Below, piece by piece: positions 51,542 through 61,635 of a stretch of DNA of 64,000 bases. The notes beneath the pieces were generated by a model. The model saw only the letters and a list, made by a program, of their open reading frames with translations, was not told the origin of the DNA and did not search any database. The position numbers and the translations under genes are program-made. Origin of the DNA: an uncultured Armatimonadota bacterium (GTDB lineage Bacteria; Armatimonadota; Fimbriimonadia; Fimbriimonadales; Fimbriimonadaceae); the NCBI GenBank assembly GCA_903927025.1, contig CAIYLG010000053.1, positions 62,001-126,000 on the forward strand, written 5' to 3'. Positions within the stretch are counted from its first letter, which is position 1. Each line of letters starts with the position of its first letter.

Positions 51542-54500
51542 ATGGCAGACGTCAGCCTGTTCGATAAAATCAGAATCGGAATAGCGAGCAGCGAAGACAT
51601 CATGAGTTGGTCTCATGGTGAAGTCAAGAAGCCGGAGACGATCAATTACCGCACGTTCAAGCCCGAGAGAGATGGCTTGTTCTGCGAGCGCATCTTCGGA
51701 CCAGTCAAAGACTGGGAATGCGCCTGCGGTCGATACAAAAAGATCAAGTACAAGGGCATCGTGTGCGAGCGCTGCGGCGTTGAAGTCACACGAAGCAAGG
51801 TTCGCCGTGAGCGAATGGGCCACGTTGAACTCGCGGCTCCTGTTTGCCACATCTGGTACCTAAAGGGCGTTCCTTCGCCGCTTTCTTTGGTCTTGGACAT
51901 CTCCCCAAGGCTTCTTGAGAAAGTTATCTACTTCGCTAGCTTTATCATCATCGACATCGAGAATGAGAAGATCCAGGACTGTCTCCCGGAGATTCGCGTT
52001 GCCGTCGAAACTGAGAAGGCCAATCTGCAGATGCAGATGCGAGAGCTGGAAGAGGAGTCTTTCCGACGATTTGCGGATGACCTCAACAACAACAGGGAAG
52101 AGTACGACGAAGTCTTCGCTCGAGAACGCGCCAAGGCGGTCAACGACCGAATCAAGGCTGAGTATCGAGATGCGGATGACCGACTGAAGGACCTTGACCT
52201 TGCAGTTGACATCCTGGGCAAGCTTGAGCGAAATCAGCTGATCGACGAGGACAAGTACCGCGCCGTCAGCAAGCTGCTGGACAGCGTTGGACATCGAATT
52301 GGTAAGGATCTAAGAAGCCTCGTTCGCGCAAATATCGGCGCCGAAGCCATCAAGGAACTTCTCAATCGAGTAGATCTTGAGCGACTCGCACGCGAGCTTC
52401 GACAAGAGATCATCATGACCACCAGTCAGCGACGCGCCCGTGCGATCAAGCGACTGGAAGTCACCGAAGCCCTGATCAGCTCCAAGAGCCGACCGGAGTG
52501 GATGATTTTGGACATCGTTCCTGTCATCTCACCTGAGCTTCGACCGATGGTACAGCTCGATGGTGGTCGATTCGCAACGTCTGACCTCAACGATCTCTAT
52601 CGACGAATCATCAACCGAAACAACCGGTTGAAAAAGATCATCGAGATCCACGCTCCGGAATCGATTATCAACCACGAAAAGCGACTTCTTCAGGAAGCCG
52701 TGGATGCCCTGATCGACAACGGCAGACGAGCACGTCCGGTTGTAGGTTCAAACTCAAGGCCTCTGAAGTCCCTCAGCGACATGCTGAAGGGTAAGGAAGG
52801 TCGTTTCCGAAAGAACCTTCTCGGTAAGCGAGTTGACTACTCAGGTCGATCTGTTATCGTCGTCGGTCCACACCTTAAGCTCCACCAAGCAGGTCTGCCT
52901 AAGGAAATGGCGCTTGAGCTGTTCAAGCCGTTCGTGATGAAGAGTCTGGTCGAGAAGAAGATCACGCAGAACATCAAGACTGCCAAGAGGATGATCGACC
53001 GGATGCACCCAGCAGTGTGGGATGGACTGGAAGAGGTTATTAAGGAGCATCCGATTCTCCTCAACCGAGCTCCAACCCTTCACCGACTCGGTATTCAGGC
53101 GTTCGAGCCGATCCTCGTAGACGGAAAGGCGATCCAGGTTCACCCGCTCGTGTGTAACGCTTACAACGCGGACTTCGACGGTGACCAGATGGCTGTTCAC
53201 ATCCCGCTGAGCACCCAGGCGCAGGCTGAAGCTCGCGTTCTGATGCTTTCCACGCAGAACCTGTTCTCCCCGGCAGACGGTCGACCGACGTGTGCGCCAG
53301 TGCAGGACATCATCCTTGGCAACTATGCCCTGACGTTTGTCTCAGTAGAGGGACGTGCGGAGCTTGCCGAGCAGGAAAGACTTCACGCCGATGACCCTGA
53401 GAAGAACCCAGCACCGAAGATTTACGGAAGCGCAGCAGAGGCTATCGCTGCCCTCGAAACTCCTATCAAGGAGCAGAGAATTCCGATCAACACCCCGATT
53501 AAGGTTCGCCTAACTCGACCCGTTTTCCGACCGGACAACGAAGTTGACTATCGCGATGCCGTCACCGGCGTTGAGTACAAGAAGATCCTGACAAAGACCG
53601 AGGAAGGCGACGACCTTGAAGAGCTGGTCGCCTACGATCAGACGTTCGAATCCAAGATCATTGCCGTCACCCCGGGTCAGCTCGTTCTCAATACGATCCT
53701 CCCGTATCCGCTCCGACACTCAGAAGAATTCCTGAAGGTGGAGCTGAACAAGAAGGCATTGTCCGAAATGATTCTCACCTGCCACCGCCGAGCGGGAGTG
53801 GGTGCCACGATCAGACTTCTTGATGACATGAAGGACATGGGCTTTAAGTGGGCTACCCGCTATGGCCTTTCCGTTGCCATCACGGACATGGACCCACCTG
53901 CTCGTCGTGAGGAAATGATCAAGGAAGCGGATGACCGCTCCACCAAGATCACTCAGCAGTTCCGACGAGGAATGCTCACCTATAACGAGATGACGCAGAC
54001 GCTGGTTAAGCTCTGGACGGATACGTACGACGAGATCGGTAAAGAGATCGTCAACGGTCTCAAGCAGTTCAACCCGCTCTCGATCACCACGGTCTCTGGA
54101 GCTCGAGGTTCGGTCAAGCAGCTGGCACAGCTCGCTGGTATGCGCGGCCTCATGTTCAACCAGTTCAACGAAGTTATCTATGAGCTCCCTGTAAAGAGCT
54201 CATTCCATAAGGGCCTGAGCATGTTGGAATACTTCGTGACAACTCACGGAGCACGTAAGGGACTTGCCGACACCGCTCTCCGAACGGCTGACGCTGGCTA
54301 CCTTACACGACGTCTCTGCGACGTCGCTCAGGATGTCATCGTCAAGGCTCATGACTGCGGAACTTCGGAAGGCATCCTCGCCCACCGAATCGTGGATCAG
54401 GGAGAACCGATCGAGCAGATCGCCGACCGAATCTATGGCCGAGTGTCGCTAAGCAACATCACGGACCCAGACACGGGAGACGTTCTTGCAACATATCAGG

Positions 54501-56287
54501 TGACTATCACCCGAGATCAGGCAAAGCGAATCACCGCGATTGAGAATAAGTTCGTTGCCGAGTTCAATGCGGCAGAGACAGAAGAGGCCAAAGCGGCAGT
54601 CGTTGACCGATATCGAAGCTTCGGTTTCGAAACGGACGATCACGGCAACCTCAGCGTGCTCATCCGAAGTCCGCTGACTTGCGAACTCGTTCAGGGAATC
54701 TGTTCTTACTGCTACGGCTGGGACCTTTCCAGCAGCCGAAACGTGGAAGTTGGTGTTTCCGTTGGAATCATCGCCGCACAGTCCATCGGTGAGCCAGGTA
54801 CTCAGCTCACGATGAGAACGTTCCACACCGGAGGCGTTGCAGGATCCGCTACCATCGCTCGAACGAACCAGTATAAGACCGGTAAGTTCATCCGACAGTT
54901 CATGGAGGACTTTGCGGTCGCCACGGACACGGACATGAAGCAGTTCGACCCAACGAAGCTTCTGGAGAACCAGGAAAGCGTCGTCAAGTCGTTCTTCCAG
55001 AACAAAGAATCTGCACCGCTCACCATCAATCAGGCTGATCTCGAATCAGTAGATCCGAAGGTCAAGCGAAAAACGGAGCGAGCGACCAAGGCAGCCCAAA
55101 AGGCCGCCGACAAGGCAGACAGCGACTCGAAGAAGCTATGGGAGCGATCACGAAAGACGTTCTTCTATGCTTGGACGGGTGAATCTTCCGGTATCGTCCG
55201 TGTCGAAGAAATCTTCGAAGCTCGACGACAGCCTCGTGGTAAGGCGATCATCTGCCCTGTCACCGGTATCGTTCGAGACATCCGAGAATCGAGCTTCGGT
55301 CGATGGGTTATCGTGGAAGCCACAGTACCTCTCACCGCCCCGATCAAGGATGCATACGTCGGAGACGTTCAGGCTTGGCCACAGAACGAACTCGGCGAGT
55401 ACGAGGGTGGCCTCCAGAAGACGATTGGTCAGAAGCTGATCACCGCAACTCTGGCTGTCCTTCGAAAGGCAGATATCGACAAGGTCAATATCTTCTATCC
55501 GATCCTCGTTCCACCTCTTGGAAAGCTCCCTGTAAGCAAGGGAACTCGAGTTATCAAGGGAGACCCTCTTACAGAAGGTCCTCGAGATCCGCACGAAGTT
55601 CTTGAGCTTGCTGGCGCTTCCGCGGTTTACGACTACTTTGTCGAAAACCTCCAGAGCGTATATAAGAGCCAGGGCGTTGACATCAACGACAAGCACATCG
55701 AAGTCATCATTCGACAGATGCTTCGAAAGAGACAGGTTAAGGAGCCCGGCGATACGCCGTTCCTGCCTGGTCAGATCGTTGACCGATTCGCCTACCAGAA
55801 GGCCAATGACCAGGTTCGAGTGCTCATCCAGACCGGCAAGAAGATCAAGTATGTTGATCCGATCACCGGTGAGAATGTAGAGCGCGATCCTAAGGAAGCG
55901 ACGGCGACTTGGATTCTCCTTGGTATCACCGAGGCATCCCTAGCCACCGACTCCTTCCTATCGGCCGCTTCGTTCCAAAAGACAACCCGCGTGCTTACGG
56001 AAGCCGCCGTCCGAGGAAAGAAGGACCATCTGGTCGGACTCAAGGAGAACGTCATCATCGGTCGCCTTATCCCATCTGGAACTGGCGTCAAGTACTACCG
56101 AGATGTTATCGTGGACGTACAGCGAGGTCCAACCTGGGCTGAGCAGTCGCTCACCGCTCTCGTGGAGGCTGACGACGACGAACTGCAGGACAACCTCAGT
56201 TCGCTGGCATTCCCGTCCCTCGCCGATATGGCAGCGGACGAGGATCTAGACATCGAAGCTGAGATCGCGACCGAAGAAGAAGTCTAG
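51542..56287 (+). CDS. rpoC: DNA-directed RNA polymerase subunit beta'
   Basis: A 1581-residue beta' subunit. The N-terminal zinc site is [20 protein letters not shown]. The catalytic [12 protein letters not shown] (542-553) holds the three Asp residues that bind Mg. A bridge-helix/trigger-loop region runs through [57 protein letters not shown]. The second zinc site is in [16 protein letters not shown], and [21 protein letters not shown] follows. A Lys/Ala-rich insert ([24 protein letters not shown]) lies near residue 1175. The C-terminus is acidic. It follows rpoB after 171 nt without a new promoter that I can see. Confidence 0.98.
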   Translation: MADVSLFDKIRIGIASSEDIMSWSHGEVKKPETINYRTFKPERDGLFCERIFGPVKDWECACGRYKKIKYKGIVCERCGVEVTRSKVRRERMGHVELAAPVCHIWYLKGVPSPLSLVLDISPRLLEKVIYFASFIIIDIENEKIQDCLPEIRVAVETEKANLQMQMRELEEESFRRFADDLNNNREEYDEVFARERAKAVNDRIKAEYRDADDRLKDLDLAVDILGKLERNQLIDEDKYRAVSKLLDSVGHRIGKDLRSLVRANIGAEAIKELLNRVDLERLARELRQEIIMTTSQRRARAIKRLEVTEALISSKSRPEWMILDIVPVISPELRPMVQLDGGRFATSDLNDLYRRIINRNNRLKKIIEIHAPESIINHEKRLLQEAVDALIDNGRRARPVVGSNSRPLKSLSDMLKGKEGRFRKNLLGKRVDYSGRSVIVVGPHLKLHQAGLPKEMALELFKPFVMKSLVEKKITQNIKTAKRMIDRMHPAVWDGLEEVIKEHPILLNRAPTLHRLGIQAFEPILVDGKAIQVHPLVCNAYNADFDGDQMAVHIPLSTQAQAEARVLMLSTQNLFSPADGRPTCAPVQDIILGNYALTFVSVEGRAELAEQERLHADDPEKNPAPKIYGSAAEAIAALETPIKEQRIPINTPIKVRLTRPVFRPDNEVDYRDAVTGVEYKKILTKTEEGDDLEELVAYDQTFESKIIAVTPGQLVLNTILPYPLRHSEEFLKVELNKKALSEMILTCHRRAGVGATIRLLDDMKDMGFKWATRYGLSVAITDMDPPARREEMIKEADDRSTKITQQFRRGMLTYNEMTQTLVKLWTDTYDEIGKEIVNGLKQFNPLSITTVSGARGSVKQLAQLAGMRGLMFNQFNEVIYELPVKSSFHKGLSMLEYFVTTHGARKGLADTALRTADAGYLTRRLCDVAQDVIVKAHDCGTSEGILAHRIVDQGEPIEQIADRIYGRVSLSNITDPDTGDVLATYQVTITRDQAKRITAIENKFVAEFNAAETEEAKAAVVDRYRSFGFETDDHGNLSVLIRSPLTCELVQGICSYCYGWDLSSSRNVEVGVSVGIIAAQSIGEPGTQLTMRTFHTGGVAGSATIARTNQYKTGKFIRQFMEDFAVATDTDMKQFDPTKLLENQESVVKSFFQNKESAPLTINQADLESVDPKVKRKTERATKAAQKAADKADSDSKKLWERSRKTFFYAWTGESSGIVRVEEIFEARRQPRGKAIICPVTGIVRDIRESSFGRWVIVEATVPLTAPIKDAYVGDVQAWPQNELGEYEGGLQKTIGQKLITATLAVLRKADIDKVNIFYPILVPPLGKLPVSKGTRVIKGDPLTEGPRDPHEVLELAGASAVYDYFVENLQSVYKSQGVDINDKHIEVIIRQMLRKRQVKEPGDTPFLPGQIVDRFAYQKANDQVRVLIQTGKKIKYVDPITGENVERDPKEATATWILLGITEASLATDSFLSAASFQKTTRVLTEAAVRGKKDHLVGLKENVIIGRLIPSGTGVKYYRDVIVDVQRGPTWAEQSLTALVEADDDELQDNLSSLAFPSLADMAADEDLDIEAEIATEEEV

Positions 56288-56314
56288 GAATACTAGAATC
56301 TTCAAAGCTTCCCC

Positions 56315-56353
56315 TTCGGGCGACCCTAATCTTAGGGTCGCCCGAAACTTTTT
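56315..56353 (+). terminator. Intrinsic terminator after rpoC
   Basis: TTCGGGCGACCCTAA (56315-56329), TC, and its exact complement (56332-56346), followed by ACTTTTT. A strong terminator 28 nt after the rpoC stop. Confidence 0.9.
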
Positions 56354-56411
56354 GGCATTATCAACCAGTCCAACGAATTGAGAGGCAAATGTGCCTCCCT
56401 GTTGGCGATCA

Positions 56412-56537
56412 ATGGAAAATGATTTAACTAGGAGCACCGAAGCTCCAGCTTGGCTACTGGATGTCCTACTTGAGATCGAGGACGATGAATCCGACTGTGT
56501 CGAAAAATCTGAGCCGAGTGGACTCGGGTTCATTTAA
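56412..56537 (+). CDS. Possible acidic microprotein, 41 residues
   Basis: A short frame, MENDLTRSTEAPAWLLDVLL then EIEDDESDCVEKSEPSGLGFI. It has one amphipathic helix and an acidic tail. It lies after the rpoC terminator, with no clear promoter or ribosome site. A short inverted repeat, GAGGCA-AATG-TGCCTC (56382-56397), precedes it. There is no homology that I recognise; it may be chance. Confidence 0.25.
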   Translation: MENDLTRSTEAPAWLLDVLLEIEDDESDCVEKSEPSGLGFI

Positions 56538-56543
56538 CGAGAG

Positions 56544-56945
56544 TTAAAGTTCGACGCGCTTGATTCGAATCTTAGGGACGGGCAAAAGGGTTTCATCCCG
56601 GCGAATCGGCGTGAGTGGCGATTCCATGATCTGGGAGATTCGCTTCTCTGCGTCCAAAATGTACTGGTCGAGCTGCCTCTCCATGTCCCGTCGCACATCT
56701 TCCATTTCGTCAAGGAGCCGCAGAATGAGTTCTACGCCGGCCAGGTTGACTCCCATTTCTTGAGTGAGACGCTGGATCTTCTGGACGCGCCGAATGTCCA
56801 TCTCGCTGTAGAGCCGGTTCTTAGCACCCGCACGAGACGGAACAACTAGTCCAAGGCGCTCATACTGTCGTAGCGTTTGAGGATGCACACCGCAAAGTTC
56901 GGCCGCTACTCCAATCATGAAGACGGGCTGATTCTCGCTTCTCAT
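56544..56945 (-). CDS. hspR: Heat-shock repressor HspR (MerR family)
   Basis: A 133-residue MerR-type regulator: [69 protein letters not shown], the HspR form of the motif, then a coiled coil ([20 protein letters not shown]). HspR binds HAIR sites and represses dnaK-dnaJ-type operons. It is co-translated with the upstream dnaJ gene (ATGA overlap), and a HAIR-like site sits at that operon's promoter, so it probably represses itself. Confidence 0.93.
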   Translation of the reverse strand: MRSENQPVFMIGVAAELCGVHPQTLRQYERLGLVVPSRAGAKNRLYSEMDIRRVQKIQRLTQEMGVNLAGVELILRLLDEMEDVRRDMERQLDQYILDAEKRISQIMESPLTPIRRDETLLPVPKIRIKRVEL

Positions 56946-57904
56946 GCGGTCACTTGCTCCAGTTCCACCAGCTGACGCAGAAGCTGCTTCTCTTGTTCGG
57001 ATGGCTTTTTGGGAACCGTAATTCTGATTTTCGCCATGAGGTCTCCACGTGATCCCTGTAGCTTCATGATCCCTTGGCCGCCAAGGCGGAAAGTCTGCCC
57101 GCTTTGGGTCCCTTCCGGGATCTTCATCGTCACCGCACCTCGAAGCGTAGGGACTCGAATCTCCCCTCCCAGGGCCGCCGTGGTGTAGGGAACAGGCACC
57201 TCCACCTCAAGATTCTCACCCACTGGCTTGAACTGTGGATGGGTTGCCCACTTAATGACAACATAAAGGTCTCCCGCCTTGCCATTGTGACCAGCCGCTC
57301 CTTTGCCAGGGACGCGGAGCTTTTTGCCATCGCTGATACCTGCAGGAATAGTGACTTCCACCTTCTTGGTGCTTGGAACGGTGGAGATTCCATCACGGAG
57401 GCGCTGGGCGTCCATTGTCTGATATGTCAGGATCCGCTTGGTACCCTTGTCGATATCCTCAAGACTTATCTCGACAGACTTTTCAACATCACGAGGCTGC
57501 ATGGAATCGACGTCCTGGAAGTTGAAGTTATTATTCGCGCGCGTGCCGCTGACTCTGCCACCGAACAAGTGATCGAAGATGCTCTCCGCCCCCATTCCGC
57601 CACCACCAAAGTGGAAGTCGCCAAAGTCGGCACCACCCGCACTGTGTCCCCCGGTTTGGAAGTCGCCGCCCATGTTCTGGGCATGCTCCCAATTAGAGCC
57701 GTACTGGTCATAGAGTTTGCGCTTGTCCGAGTCGCCGATTACTTCGTAGGCCTCACTGACTTCCTTAAACTTCGCCTCTGCCGTCTTATCGTTCGGGTTT
57801 ACGTCTGGATGGAACTTCCGGGCAAGCTTTCGATAGGCAGACTTGATGTCCTTTTCTTCGGCCCCACGGGGCACTCCCAACGTCTGATAATAATCCTTTG
57901 CCAT
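56942..57904 (-). CDS. DnaJ family co-chaperone (CbpA-type, no zinc finger)
   Basis: A 320-residue class B J-protein. The J domain is at residues 1-70: [36 protein letters not shown], with the HPD motif. A Gly/Phe-rich linker follows, then two C-terminal peptide-binding domains ([46 protein letters not shown]). The CxxCxGxG zinc domain of DnaJ is missing. It stimulates DnaK. It leads the operon with hspR. I use ATG 57904, which starts the J domain; the longer frame begins inside the operator. Confidence 0.95.
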   Translation of the reverse strand: MAKDYYQTLGVPRGAEEKDIKSAYRKLARKFHPDVNPNDKTAEAKFKEVSEAYEVIGDSDKRKLYDQYGSNWEHAQNMGGDFQTGGHSAGGADFGDFHFGGGGMGAESIFDHLFGGRVSGTRANNNFNFQDVDSMQPRDVEKSVEISLEDIDKGTKRILTYQTMDAQRLRDGISTVPSTKKVEVTIPAGISDGKKLRVPGKGAAGHNGKAGDLYVVIKWATHPQFKPVGENLEVEVPVPYTTAALGGEIRVPTLRGAVTMKIPEGTQSGQTFRLGGQGIMKLQGSRGDLMAKIRITVPKKPSEQEKQLLRQLVELEQVTA

Positions 57905-57924
57905 TACAGTTTCCCGCTCAATTA

Positions 57925-57945
57925 CATGAGTATATAACACTCAAG
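57925..57945 (-). promoter_or_regulatory. HAIR operator and -10 box of dnaJ-hspR
   Basis: On the minus strand CTTGAGT, 7 nt, ACTCATG. The HAIR consensus is CTTGAGT-N7-ACTCAAG, so only one base differs. The -10 TATACT (57929-57934) lies inside it. HspR bound here would block RNA polymerase. Confidence 0.8.
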
Positions 57946-58005
57946 TGGGTTTCGAAGTTTCAGCCGCCTTCGACAGGCTCCTATTCGCAGGAAACTTTGC
58001 CCCTC

Positions 58006-58050
58006 ATATAAACACCCGGGGCGCCAACTTTGAATTTGGCACCCCGTGTG
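58006..58050 (-). terminator. Terminator of the EF-G-like gene
   Basis: On the minus strand CACGGGGTGCCAA pairs with TTGGCGCCCCGGGTG (with a mismatch), followed by TTTATATG. It lies 20 nt after the gene's stop. Confidence 0.6.
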
Positions 58051-58069
58051 AACGAACTAACCTTGGCTT

Positions 58070-60142
58070 CTAGTGCTCGGACTCGTGAGCGGCACGCGTC
58101 TTCACATACTCCGCAACTAGAGTTTGCTGTTCGGGATACGGCATCTCCTCATAGTGGGACACCGTCTGCTTGAATCTACCACGACCCTTGGTGATCGACC
58201 GAAGATCAAGCGCATAGCGCATCATCGTGGCCATCGGGACCGTAGCTCTAACACGAGTCTTGCCTGCCGAGACGGGATCCATGCCTTGAAGCCGTCCTCG
58301 GCGCCCATTAAGGTCTCCCACCACATCGCCGACGCACTCATCAGGCACATCAACCTCGACGCCCATTTGAGGCTCCAGGATGATCGCCTGCGCCTTCTCG
58401 GCAGCTGCCCGGAGAGCGATGGCGCCCGCCATCTTAAAGGCCGCTTCGTTGGAGTCGACATCATGGTAGCTGCCATCGTAGACAGTTACTTTGAAGTCAA
58501 TCGCAGGGTAGCCGGCAACCAACCCGTGATCCATTGCCTCGCGAATGCCTTTTTCAATGGCAGGGATGTAGTTCTTCGGAATCGCGCCGCCAACAACCTT
58601 GTTGTCGAACACGAAGCCGCTTCCGCGCTCTAGTGGCTCCAACTCAATCCAGCAGTCACCAAACTGACCCTTCCCACCCGTCTGACGCTTGTGACGCCCC
58701 TGTGCCTTTGCGGTCCCCTTGAAGGTCTCACGGTAGGGAACTCTAGCCTCTTCTGTCAACACGCTGACGCCGAACTTTGCCTTCAGCTTCTCGATCACGG
58801 TATCCAGATGGATATCGCCCATCCCCTCAAGAATCTCCTGGTGGGTTGCTGCATCGCGTGTGTGCTGGAAAGTGGGATCTTCCTCCAGCAGACGCTGAAG
58901 AGCATTGCCAAGCTTGTCCTCGTCTGCCTTTGTTGCCGGTCGAATGGCAATCCGATAGATTGGGTCGGGGAAGCTGATTGGATCCAGCTTAATCCGATCC
59001 TTGGACGTGGATAGCGTGTCACCCGTGTGCGTGTCCGCGAGCTTTGCAATGGCTCCGATATCGCCAGCGACCACGCCTTGAGCTGGCTCCTGACCCTTTC
59101 CATGAGGATGGAACAGATTATGGAGCCGTTCGGAAGTATCGCGGTTGACGTTGAGAACGGTCTGATCCACCTTGAGCTGACCGCTAAAGACGCGAACGTA
59201 ATTGATTTTGCCCACAAACGGATCGGCGGTTGTCTTGAACACAAATGCAGCCAGGGGGCCATCTGGGTCGGGGGATAGCGGCTTGTCTTCGTACACCTTG
59301 GGCACATCGACTGGAGAGGGAAGTTCTCCACAAATGCGGTCAAGCAGTGTCGCGACGCCTATGCCGCTCATTGCCGATCCGACGAGGACAGGGATGACAC
59401 GGCCCGTCTCGATACCCACGAGAAGACCATGCTCAATTTCCTCTTCGGTGAGCTGTTCACCTTCAAGGTACTTCAACGCAAGGTCGTCATCGCCTTCCGC
59501 AGCCGCATCCATCATCTTCTCTCGTCGCTCTGAAGCCTGCTCGGAGTAGCCAGAAGGAACTTCCTCGATGTCGACGCCTCGATCCTTGCCCTTGTAGACC
59601 TTCATGTTCAACAGGTCAAGAACACCGCTAAATGCGGCTTGGTGACCTATGGGAATCTGTGTGTTGACGACTTTGCGGCCAAAGAGCTGATGGAGGCTGT
59701 CCATTAGACCGTCAAAATCGGCATTGTCTCGCTCAAGCTTGTTGACGAAAATGCACGTCGCCAACCCGTGCTGCTGAGCCACTTCGTAAGCGAGTTCGAA
59801 GCCCACGTCGATATCGCGCTTCGCTTCGCATACGATGATCATGGATTCGACTACCCGCGCAACACTATGCAGGTCGCCAATAAAGTCCGGATATCCCGGA
59901 ACGTCGATGAGATTTATCTTGCAGCCATGCCACTCCAGGGGAACCACACTGGCGCTGAGGGAAATTTTGCGCCTAATCTCGAGCGAATCGTAGTCGCTCT
60001 GCGTGTTGCCTGCGTCGACGCTGCCAACGCGATCAATTGCTCCGGCGGTGTAGAGAACGTGTTCGACAAGCATCGTCTTGCCGGAACCGCCATGGCCTAC
60101 AATGGCCACATTTCGTATTTTGTCTGCGGTGTATTGCTTCAC
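58070..60142 (-). CDS. Elongation factor G-like GTPase (EF-G2 type)
   Basis: A 690-residue translational GTPase. G motifs are GHGGSGKT (P-loop), DVPGYPDF (in place of DTPGHVDF) and NKLERD (in place of NKMDR). The EF-G domain II-V order is present, with GGKGQFGDCWIELEPL and a domain V ending in FKQTVSHYEEMPYPEQQTLV. The changed G motifs put it with the EF-G-like paralogs and not the main EF-G; such proteins have reduced or specialised translocation or recycling roles. The start is GTG with GGGAGG 6-7 nt upstream. Confidence 0.9.
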   Translation of the reverse strand: MKQYTADKIRNVAIVGHGGSGKTMLVEHVLYTAGAIDRVGSVDAGNTQSDYDSLEIRRKISLSASVVPLEWHGCKINLIDVPGYPDFIGDLHSVARVVESMIIVCEAKRDIDVGFELAYEVAQQHGLATCIFVNKLERDNADFDGLMDSLHQLFGRKVVNTQIPIGHQAAFSGVLDLLNMKVYKGKDRGVDIEEVPSGYSEQASERREKMMDAAAEGDDDLALKYLEGEQLTEEEIEHGLLVGIETGRVIPVLVGSAMSGIGVATLLDRICGELPSPVDVPKVYEDKPLSPDPDGPLAAFVFKTTADPFVGKINYVRVFSGQLKVDQTVLNVNRDTSERLHNLFHPHGKGQEPAQGVVAGDIGAIAKLADTHTGDTLSTSKDRIKLDPISFPDPIYRIAIRPATKADEDKLGNALQRLLEEDPTFQHTRDAATHQEILEGMGDIHLDTVIEKLKAKFGVSVLTEEARVPYRETFKGTAKAQGRHKRQTGGKGQFGDCWIELEPLERGSGFVFDNKVVGGAIPKNYIPAIEKGIREAMDHGLVAGYPAIDFKVTVYDGSYHDVDSNEAAFKMAGAIALRAAAEKAQAIILEPQMGVEVDVPDECVGDVVGDLNGRRGRLQGMDPVSAGKTRVRATVPMATMMRYALDLRSITKGRGRFKQTVSHYEEMPYPEQQTLVAEYVKTRAAHESEH

Positions 60143-60264
60143 CTTAAACCCTCCCTTGGGCTAATTGGCGTCGTCGCAGACCTCGCAGCCGAAGCTGCGG
60201 CGGCGTCTTTTTCAAGCATACGTCCTACGGAAGCAAGAATGACGCGTTCGGAGAAGATTAAGAA

Positions 60265-60300
60265 AAAAAGTCTCCGAACCAGAGAGTTCGGAGACTTTTT
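60265..60300. terminator. Bidirectional terminator after the RRM protein gene
   Basis: AAAGTCTCCGAAC (60267-60279) pairs perfectly with GTTCGGAGACTTT (60286-60298), flanked by A7 on one side and T5 on the other. On the minus strand it ends the RRM transcript 20 nt after its stop. Confidence 0.9.
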
Positions 60301-60320
60301 CGTCGCTAAAAGGTGAGCTC

Positions 60321-60767
60321 TTAGTAGCGTCCGCCGCGGCCACCGCCGCCACCGCCGCCGCCTCGGCCACCCTTGCCGCCGCGACCACCGCCGCCGCCGC
60401 CGCCATAGCCGCCGCTGTCTCGGCCGCCGCCACCGCCACCGCCGTAGCCGCCACCGCCGCCGCCGCCATAACCACCACCGCCGCCGCCGGAGTATCCGCC
60501 GCCGCCGCCGCTTCGGCCGCCACCGCCGCCGCCACCCTCACCGCGAGGACGTGCCTCGTTGACGGTCAGCCTTCGGCCGCCCATCTCGGAGTTGTTCTTG
60601 TCTGCGATTGCAGCTTCCAGGTGCTCAGCATCAATGTCCACGAATGCGAATCCGCGACCTTCGATGATTCTTGGGTTCTTTCCGCCGTACGCAGCGAAGT
60701 GCTGTACGAGCTCTTCCTCATTTGCCGAGTAGGGGATATTTCCTACATAGAGCGTCTTAATTGCCAT
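60321..60767 (-). CDS. RRM RNA-binding protein with glycine-rich tail
   Basis: A 148-residue protein. The RNA recognition motif is at residues 1-80: KTLYVGNIPYSANEEELVQHFAAYG (RNP2 LYVGNI) and GRGFAFVDIDAEHLEAAI (RNP1 GFAFVDI). A tail of Gly runs with interspersed Tyr, Arg and Ser makes up the rest. Such small Gly-rich RRM proteins in bacteria act as RNA chaperones, often in the cold. The start ATG follows AAGGAA. A leader of about 120 nt precedes it, consistent with post-transcriptional control. Confidence 0.92.
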   Translation of the reverse strand: MAIKTLYVGNIPYSANEEELVQHFAAYGGKNPRIIEGRGFAFVDIDAEHLEAAIADKNNSEMGGRRLTVNEARPRGEGGGGGGGRSGGGGGYSGGGGGGYGGGGGGGYGGGGGGGRDSGGYGGGGGGGRGGKGGRGGGGGGGGRGGRY

Positions 60768-60896
60768 TTTCCTTATTCCTTGCCCACGCTCGCCATGGGC
60801 GACCGTAACCGTTCTGCGTATCCCAAGGCGCTCTGATGGCGGATGCCCGTATCTGAGTCCAAGACCAACTGCCGCAAACTGTTGCGATGCAGAGCT

Positions 60897-60902
60897 AGTA
60901 TA
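60897..60902 (-). promoter_or_regulatory. -10 box TATACT of the RRM protein gene
   Basis: TATACT on the minus strand, about 130 nt before the ATG. The upstream -35 is weak. It predicts a long 5' leader. Confidence 0.45.
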
Positions 60903-60964
60903 ACCGGTCATGCAAGAAACCGGAAGAACTCCCAGCTTTTTGCCGTGGAAAACTGATTTCTTCC

Positions 60965-61618
60965 TTACTTTAGGAAGGTTATATCTACTCGTAAACCATC
61001 TGGGTTTTGTGCAGAAGTGATTTGCCTATAGTTGGCAATAAGCGCATCTGCTAAGTCGAGTTCCGGCTTCTCGACACCGCCATTCACTGCGATGACTTTC
61101 ATTCCAGCGGCCTGGCCAGAGAGGATTCCGGCCCGAGTGTCCTCGAAGACGATGCACTCGGAAGGCTCCAATTGCATCCGTCTTGCCGCCTCGAGGTAGG
61201 GATCAGGATGAGGTTTGCCGTTCTCTACATCCTCGCCGTAAACGGCAACGACAGGAATGATTCCCACCGCACCCATTCTCGCGGTCGCGACCGGACTGGT
61301 TCCAGATGTAACAATTGCCCACTGATGAGACGGAAGGCCCGCAAGAAAAGAAAGGGATCCATCGATCTCGACAACACCCTCAGTATCAGCGGCTTCCATC
61401 TGCTCCAGCCAGCGGAACTCTTCTTCAATATCGATATCTGAATTCGGCACAAACCGCCTGAGCGAGTCTATTGCTCTTCGCCCGTGAATCTGAGGAACTA
61501 CCTCATCAGGGTTCAGATTGTGTCTGAGAGCCCACTTTGTCCACGCCCGATCGACGGTAGCGATCGAATCGATCAACGTACCGTCGAGGTCAAATAGAAT
61601 CGCCCTGCAGCTAAACAT
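60965..61618 (-). CDS. HAD-superfamily sugar phosphatase-like hydrolase
   Basis: A 217-residue HAD hydrolase with motif I LFDLDGTLIDSI, motif II VTSGTSP, the conserved Lys in NGKPHPDPYLEAARRM, and motif IV VFEDTRAGILSGQAAGMKVIAV. It belongs to the beta-phosphoglucomutase/sugar-phosphatase-like group (compare YfbT); the substrate is unknown. It starts 17 nt after the aldehyde dehydrogenase stop, with no clear ribosome site, so the two are probably one transcript. Confidence 0.92.
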   Translation of the reverse strand: MFSCRAILFDLDGTLIDSIATVDRAWTKWALRHNLNPDEVVPQIHGRRAIDSLRRFVPNSDIDIEEEFRWLEQMEAADTEGVVEIDGSLSFLAGLPSHQWAIVTSGTSPVATARMGAVGIIPVVAVYGEDVENGKPHPDPYLEAARRMQLEPSECIVFEDTRAGILSGQAAGMKVIAVNGGVEKPELDLADALIANYRQITSAQNPDGLRVDITFLK

Positions 61619-61635
61619 CCGTGTGAAACTCGCGA

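Noticed and set aside
56246-56533. Minus-strand frame of 95 codons over the rpoC end
   Set aside because: It crosses the rpoC terminator and the end of rpoC, and its composition is that of a shadow frame.
57074-57937. Open frame of 287 codons antisense to the dnaJ gene
   Set aside because: It mirrors the J-protein coding region; the protein has no recognisable features and starts inside the real gene.
60212-60541. Alanine- and valine-rich frame over the RRM protein tail
   Set aside because: It is the shifted reading of the GGN glycine repeats, and the RRM frame has a conserved domain and a ribosome site.
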